From positions 1-37,152 of the forward strand of contig FMBT01000608.1 in the NCBI GenBank assembly GCA_900095095.1: a stretch of 37,152 nt of DNA. The letters run 5' to 3'. Numbering within the stretch: the first letter of the stretch is position 1; the number at the start of each line of letters is the position of its first letter. The position numbers were made by a program, and so were the translations under genes. A model generated the notes under the pieces. It was given only the letters and a program-made list of their open reading frames with translations. It did no database searches and was not told the DNA's origin. The DNA is from Fragilariopsis cylindrus CCMP1102. Its lineage: Eukaryota; Bacillariophyta; Bacillariophyceae; Bacillariales; Bacillariaceae. Positions 31,059-37,152 of the stretch are shown here, piece after piece.

Positions 31059-34000
31059 ATGAACGGCGGTAATGACGATTATTCCGATTCACATGCCTCT
31101 GATGATTTGGAAGATGGAGGAGCAGTACTAGGAAACGAAAACAACCAACGGCAGTTGATGATGAAAACCCAGGATTAATGCGTACTACACGTCGTACAAG
31201 AGGTTCCTATGAAAGTGTTCTGACAAATAATAATCCACAATCAAAAAAACAATCAAGCAGTAGTTTTGTAGGTCAGTATGATTCTTGGTATGGATATTCC
31301 ATTGGTCACAGCAATGATGTTAATTGGTACGACTGGATTTTTAATAGGTAGTGCCAAACCTGATTTATCAATTGCAACACCACCGAACAATAGTATTATG
31401 TGTGACGAACAACAAGAAACTATAAATGAACATTAACAATGATGAATGAAACTGAGATTACTGATATTATTGATACAGAAATTAAAAAGAAAAAGAAATG
31501 ATCACAGTTCGATACGATCCGATACTGTACTTTCTAATAGTAATACTGATGATGATAATGATGCATCGAATAATAATAGTATATAATCCATTCAATATTC
31601 CACCAGGAGGAACAGGGAATAATCTTTTCCTTACCCACCGCAGTTCAATAGTGACGACTCCTCCGCATTATTGGTGCTGCTGGTGTTGGATTTTTAACAC
31701 ATCCACATTTAGTGGATAATCGTTTAGTATTTTTATCTGAAGGAGATGTCTACGTCACCCAACTTTCTTCTAATTCTATCCTAATTCTGATTCTAATACT
31801 AATACTTTTGATTCAATGATATCAGCATCAAAAGTAACAACAACAATTGGTAATATAATTGATCCTAAGTGGCATCCAACATTACCGTTAATAGCGTATA
31901 CAGCAACATATTCAGGACGTAGAGATGTGTATTTAATGGATTTATCATCTGGTAATGAAATGAAAAGAAATCATTACAAGTACCCAATCCGATTAACATA
32001 TTGGGATGTTGGTGCTGGTGGTGTTAGTGGTATTATTGGTTGGACGTCAACAAATAATGATGGTAATTATAATGCATTAGTATTTCGTGCATTATCAAAT
32101 GATTCATCATTACCTGATAATAGATTATATATAATTCATCTATCAGCATTAGTATCATCATCATCAGAAACAAAAGCAACAGGTTCATCAAATTCAGCAA
32201 ATGCAAATGCAAATTCACCATCAGTACTTGAAATTGAACCAATCCCATTAGCACAGGCAATTGATGCAACACGATATAATAAATGTTGGTACTTTGTCCG
32301 GATTAATCAATCATCACATACTATTCGATATGTTGGCGGTACTGCAGAAAATTTATGGAAATATTGTTGACAATAATGACAATAGTGATGACGATGACTC
32401 TAATTCGTCATTATCGTTATCGTCACAACGATTATTTACTGATGATGGATATAAAGGAACAAGTAAATCACCACAATTATATCATCATAAAATTGGTGAA
32501 GATCATCATCATTACTTATTCTTCTTATCCGATCGTGGACGGAATACTGTTTGAATCACATCCAGTATGGGTCCCTGATCGGATGAATGTTTGGGCATTA
32601 CGTTTGAATGATAATATAGAATTGTATTCCACAAATGATTTAATACAAATTACTGATACATCCTGTGATTTTGAAGGAAGGACAATACGAGAGTATACTG
32701 TTGATTCCATTACAGGAAATTTAGTTGTAAGGATTGGTGCTGATTTATATTTCATGTCCAATAATGATATACAATCTAAATTGAAAAATATAATGATTCT
32801 AATTCTGCTGAGAATAATAATCGTAGGCAAAGATCTTTAGAACAGGAAGATGGTAGTACCGGTGACGATAACGACGAAAAGGAGAAAAGGAAGAAAATAA
32901 TACGACAACGATGACAACCGGTGCATTAAAGGATAAAGTAGGAGTAAAGGAAAAATCGGATAACAATAAAACCAAAGTGCCGTTGCTATGGAGGACGATA
33001 CCAACAATACATCATCATCGGTAACGACGACCACTACTGCCGAGAAGGATCTTTCTCCTGTAGCGAAGAATACAGAGAACGCACTTGCAGGAACAACAAC
33101 TACGTCATCAACATTAACGAGCGGTAATACTGCTGATACGAGTGATACTGCCAATGAGGACGATACCGGGACGGTATCCAAGGAAAAAGCAACGGAGGAG
33201 GAAGATAATGATAAGCTTCCTGAAACGGTCCCCGCAATTGTTCCTGATACGACAGAGGAAGACAATGTCACTACAAAGAACACCATCATAGATGCTACTA
33301 CCCCTGTAGATCAAAATGATGATGGAAGTCCTACCACCACCACCACCGTAACTGTTGAATCATTGGAAATTGATGACGATTTGGGAATTAACATTACAAG
33401 TTTTGACAATATTGATAACAGTACCGAACCACCAGCTAAGTACTATTACGACTTCGAATCTCCTGATCTTGTTTCTCGTAGTGCCGTTAACGCCGCTGAT
33501 GACCTAAATGTTGATCATTATTCGGGTCATTCTACCGAATTGAAACGTTTACCGATTGTGGTCTATTCTGACTTTCAGAATGTACAAGAAAGGATCGTTC
33601 CTGTTAATATTATAGATCATTTTAAGTACGGTGATGTTTTTGAAACTATTACCGGTTCAATTCAAATGTTAATGACATTAAGGGGGCAGTTGTGGGTTGC
33701 ACCCGTCGTCGATGATGAGATATCATCCTACAAGGATTCAGGAAAGAATATGCCAGCACGACGGTACCGTATCGCACCTGGTGCTATGATGGGCGGTGTT
33801 ACTCGTATTTTAGCATCTATGCACGTCCCTAACCCTGTTGAAGATGATACGTCCGATCGACGTCTTGCGGTCATCCTCGCCACGGACCCATTAACGTCCA
33901 CGGCGGAACATGCATTCTATTTAGTTGAAACTCAACCGGGTGTGTCACCACTCTTTGTTGATATGGAACGTTTACCAAAACCTTTTCTTGGTGGATTCGT

Positions 34001-36847
34001 TTCAGGTGGCAGTACGAAAGATGGTGGATTGGGTAGTATCAAACCTGATACGTTAGCAATGAGCCCATGTGGTAATAGAATGGCCTGGTCGGATACCGAC
34101 GGTAGAATTGTTGTTATGAACTTACCTCAATACCAAGAACTGGATGGCGGCGAATCATCCTCATCACTAAAGCAATCTGTCAAATTCGTTGTATTACCCA
34201 AGAAAATGAATTGGACGAATCTATGGTCGGGGATGAGGTGGATCTTGTATTTAGTCCCGGTGGAAGATATTTATCAATTCAACATAATGCACGTAATCAG
34301 TTTCAAATTATCAGCATTGCAGACCTTGGTGATCCTCTCGGTGAAGAGAATAAGATTGCCGATATTGTTCTTGGTCGGATTGTTCAAGCAACGCCATCCA
34401 GATTCAATTCGGTTAGCGCGTATTGGGGTAAAACCCCTACAGATATACATAATTTTGTACAAAATAAAACAATGTCAAAATTGTTTTCAGTGGACGAACC
34501 AGATGATGTCGCCACAACATTATACTATTTATCTGACCGTGATATTATGACTGATGTATCTAATCCGTGGGGTAGCCGGCAACGGATGCCACATTTTGTT
34601 AATACGTATGGTGTATACGCACTTCCATTCCAAGCAAAGTACATCAAAGCATCAGACTCCCACTATGGACAATTCCGAGGTGGTGGTGTCGAAGGTACGT
34701 GTGTATGATGATGATGATGGCGATTACTCAGCCGTGCGTCACATACCGTGTCCTTTTCCCTTTCCTGTTTAATCTTACACAACTGTTTTGTTTTGTCTTT
34801 GACGTCTACTTCAAAACAACTTGTATCTTCTCTTCTTTTCAGAATTGCACGTGGAGACATTGCTGGAGCGTATGGATCTAATCCAAGCCTTGTTGGATGA
34901 GAAAACAGCATCTGCGGTAGAACGTCGTGAAAGGCGTAAACTTGCCGAAACGCTCCATCCTCTAGCTGGTGCTTTTGGCTTTGCTGAAAAAGCCTTTGAG
35001 AAACAAAAGCGAAGGAGCACCACTATTCATCGTCAACTCGGCGAAGATAGCAAGGATAGAAGTAAGGACGACGAGAACGATGAGATGATCAATGCGGATC
35101 ACTTGGAGGAAGCTGAATTTCCAATTGACATGGATATTGATTTCGGTCCTGTCGATCTGACATTCGCACGAAAAGCCTATCGACTTTCAACCATCCCAGA
35201 GGGTGCTTATAATGATATTCTTTGTCAGAATCCTGATGGTAGTCTCCTATTAACTAAAGACGGAACACACGTAGAAGTGTTCCAGGCAGAGGGTTATCCA
35301 TCGGATCAGTACGAAAGCAAGAGTTTCCAGGCTACAAGTCGACGTCTTGCCGATTACGGATTAAGCGCATCGCGAAAGTTTATCTATCTTGTATACTCTC
35401 CTGACGGAGCTATTCGTGTGGTTCCCAATACTGCCGCAGGGACCGCATCATTGTTGGCCGATGATGTACTGGACGAGAATGTCGTTGATAAGGAAGGGAT
35501 GCATCTAAGTATCTGGCCTTCTCTCGAATATCGTCAAATGTACGATGATGCATGGCGGATGCTTCGGGATTACTTTTATGATCCGGATATGACTGGTATT
35601 GATTGGTCTGCGATCCACGAACGTTTCCTTCCACTAGTAGAGCGCTGTACGAAGCGAGAAGAAATAGACGACGTCCTAATTCAAATGGCATCGGAGCTTA
35701 GTGCATTGCATGTCTTCGTTTACGGTGGCGAATATAACTCCCCAACACACGGTGATGACGACTTGGAGTATGTCAACGAAGTTGGTAGTTTGGGAGCAAT
35801 TTTGAAACGCACTCCTGCCTGGAAAGGATACACTGTCATGAATATTCCAGAAGCCGATCCGGACTTTACCAAGATTGATCATTCGGTTACGATATACAGT
35901 CCATTAAGTGACCAATCCCTTCGACTAAGTGGTCAACGTGGATTACAAGTTGGGGATGTCATTGTTGGAGTCAATGGCGAGTCTGTGATGTCAGTCCCAG
36001 ATATACATATGCTGCTACGTGGTACATCGGTAGAAGTATCCGATTAGATGTTTTGCGTTTGACATCTGGGACTGCTGCAACTACAGATGATGATGGTACA
36101 GAAGCTCCCGTCGAGTCACTGATTACTGTTCCAATATCTCCAAGTGCGAATGCAGATCTATTATACAGTGCTTGGGAATATAAGACAGAACAGAAGGCCG
36201 AAGAACTGGCAGCTAAGGCAGGAATTTCGGTCGGATACGTCCATATGAGGGATATGTCAGGTGCTCAAGCCGAAGATGCATTCGCACGAGGATTTTTCCC
36301 TAATTACAAGAAACAAGGTTTTATTTTGGATGTTCGTCACAATCGTGGTGGGAACATCGACTCGTGGGTGCTAGATGTGTTGCAACGAAAACCATGGATG
36401 TATTGGCAATCTCGTGATTTCGATGCAACGAATGGCGGACTCGATTGGGACATGCACTTTGCCTTTCGGGGACATGTGATTGTTTTATTGGACGAGAAAA
36501 CATCCAGTGACGGAGAAGGCGTCTCGAGAGGGATCAAGGAACTTGGTTTGGGTAAATTGATTGGCACCCGTACGTGGGGAGGTGGGATATGGTTATCATC
36601 AGACAATCATTTAGTCGATGGTGGTATCGCAACCGCACCCGAAATTGGCACATTCAATGAGCATATTAATTGGGGTTTAGGTGTTGAACAGATGGGCGTT
36701 GATCCTGATATTGTAGTTGATAATGACCCACATGAGGCCTATACAGGTAAAGATCGACAATTAGAACGTGCGATTGTAGCATTAAAGAAATGGATCGAAG
36801 AAGAACCGGTTGTGATTCCCAAACTAAAGGAAAGAGAAAGGATATGA
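31059..36847 (+). CDS. Tricorn-type S41 protease with N-terminal membrane anchor, multiple frame breaks
   Basis: The ATG at 31059 begins an acidic N-terminus, then a membrane helix (MILGMDIPLVTAMMLIGTTG, near 31278-31340). Beta-propeller text follows: GFLTHPHLVDNRLVFLSEGDVY (part), DPKWHPTLPLIAYTAT, YLFFLSDR and HPVWVPDRMNVWAL. After a long Thr/Asp-rich insert the second propeller continues (KPDTLAMSPCGNRMAWSDTD; DLVFSPGGRYLSIQHNARN). An intron lies at 34695-34842. The last exon has a PDZ-like GLQVGDVIVGVNG and the S41 core: LSALHVFVYGGEY with the catalytic His, DVRHNRGGN, TSSDGE with the probable nucleophile Ser, GTRTWGGG and GVDPDI. Archaeal tricorn degrades peptides released by the proteasome. 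About fifteen one-base frame shifts break the reading frame, near 31153, 31275, 31433, 31494, 31580, 31637, 31668, 31778, 32350, 32549, 32790, 32890, 32970, 34200 and 36040, without loss of conserved text. Confidence 0.85.
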
Positions 36848-37152
36848 CCATGGGAGATCGTGAATGCAAAGCTCCATCACCAGAACAAAGTAGATAGAAG
36901 ATTTCTATAATGGACAGAAAAAATACTATAAAAAAAACCTCAGGTAAATTTTGGGTTGTGCGTTCAGATAATTCAACTTTTTTTAAAATAGAGATTTATC
37001 TGTTATTGTTATTGTGACTGGGATTGTTATTGATGTTCTTCCAAGCTCGTTTCGATGCATTCTTTAGGCACGACATTCGCATACGAATCGTTCAAATTTG
37101 ATTTTTGTTGTTGTTCACTATTTTAAAACATTCACAGCATCTGTTGTATATA
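36848..37152. other. 3' flank of the tricorn gene, nothing seen
   Basis: An AT-rich sequence with TTATTG runs near 37003-37035. No ORF, RNA gene or clear repeat is visible before the window ends. Confidence 0.5.

Noticed and set aside
30594-31062. Open frames on both strands upstream of the tricorn gene
   Set aside because: They are bounded by homopolymers and show no domain; the plus-strand one runs into the tricorn start in another frame.
31059-33000. Programmed ribosomal frameshifting in the tricorn gene
   Set aside because: There are too many shifts, in both directions, with no shared slippery motif.
1-37152. tRNA or rRNA genes
   Set aside because: I scanned for T-loop (GGTTCGA) contexts with matching acceptor stems and for conserved rRNA segments and found none convincing.

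Overview
The window looks like nuclear DNA of a diatom, most likely a cold-water pennate one related to Fragilariopsis or Pseudo-nitzschia. The genome is AT-rich and compact, with short introns (118-309 bp, GT..AG) in about a third of the genes. Proteins carry long Asn, Ser and Ala runs. Several are of lineage-restricted diatom type, and one is a DUF3494 ice-binding domain, a hallmark of sea-ice algae. The species call is an inference; no marker gene is present.

Layout: 1-1388 (+) a methyltransferase-like gene cut by the left edge; 1878-3764 (-) an ER-type prolyl-4-hydroxylase-like oxygenase with a VHL-like domain; 4569-5035 (+) a broken or spurious small ORF; 5158-6528 (-) an unknown Asn-rich protein, divergent from 6940-8757 (+), an intracellular leucine-rich-repeat protein; 8915-11499 (-) a three-exon M3 oligopeptidase; 12276-17671 (+) a five-exon ISWI remodeler with an N-terminal HMG box; 18686-20181 (+) a secreted or membrane-anchored diatom-type protein; 21024-22854 (-) a three-exon amino-acid transporter; 23681-24634 (+) a four-helix membrane protein with a Cys-rich N-terminus.

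From about 24.6 to 31 kb the DNA is gene-poor and repeat-bearing. Embedded in it is a (-) strand chimera at 26353-27936: an EF-hand-like segment, one membrane helix, an ectodomain and a complete, GC-richer ice-binding domain. Transposase-like debris, a 43-bp minisatellite, an imperfect direct repeat and an Hsp110-like fragment lie nearby. The window closes with a tricorn-type protease (31059-36847, +) whose reading frame is broken about fifteen times, thirteen of them in the first 2 kb.

The genes form no operon and mostly alternate strand, as is usual for a diatom chromosome. Three of the intact-looking genes concern protein turnover or modification (M3 peptidase, tricorn protease, ER prolyl hydroxylase), but nothing in the sequence links them. 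Recurrent one-base frame breaks in otherwise conserved genes suggest residual assembly indels, worst in 31-33 kb, so apparent pseudogenes here should be read with that in mind. The most notable features are the membrane-anchored ice-binding chimera, the VHL-like/prolyl-hydroxylase fusion with a C-terminal SDEL, and the HMG-ISWI-CXXC-like architecture.
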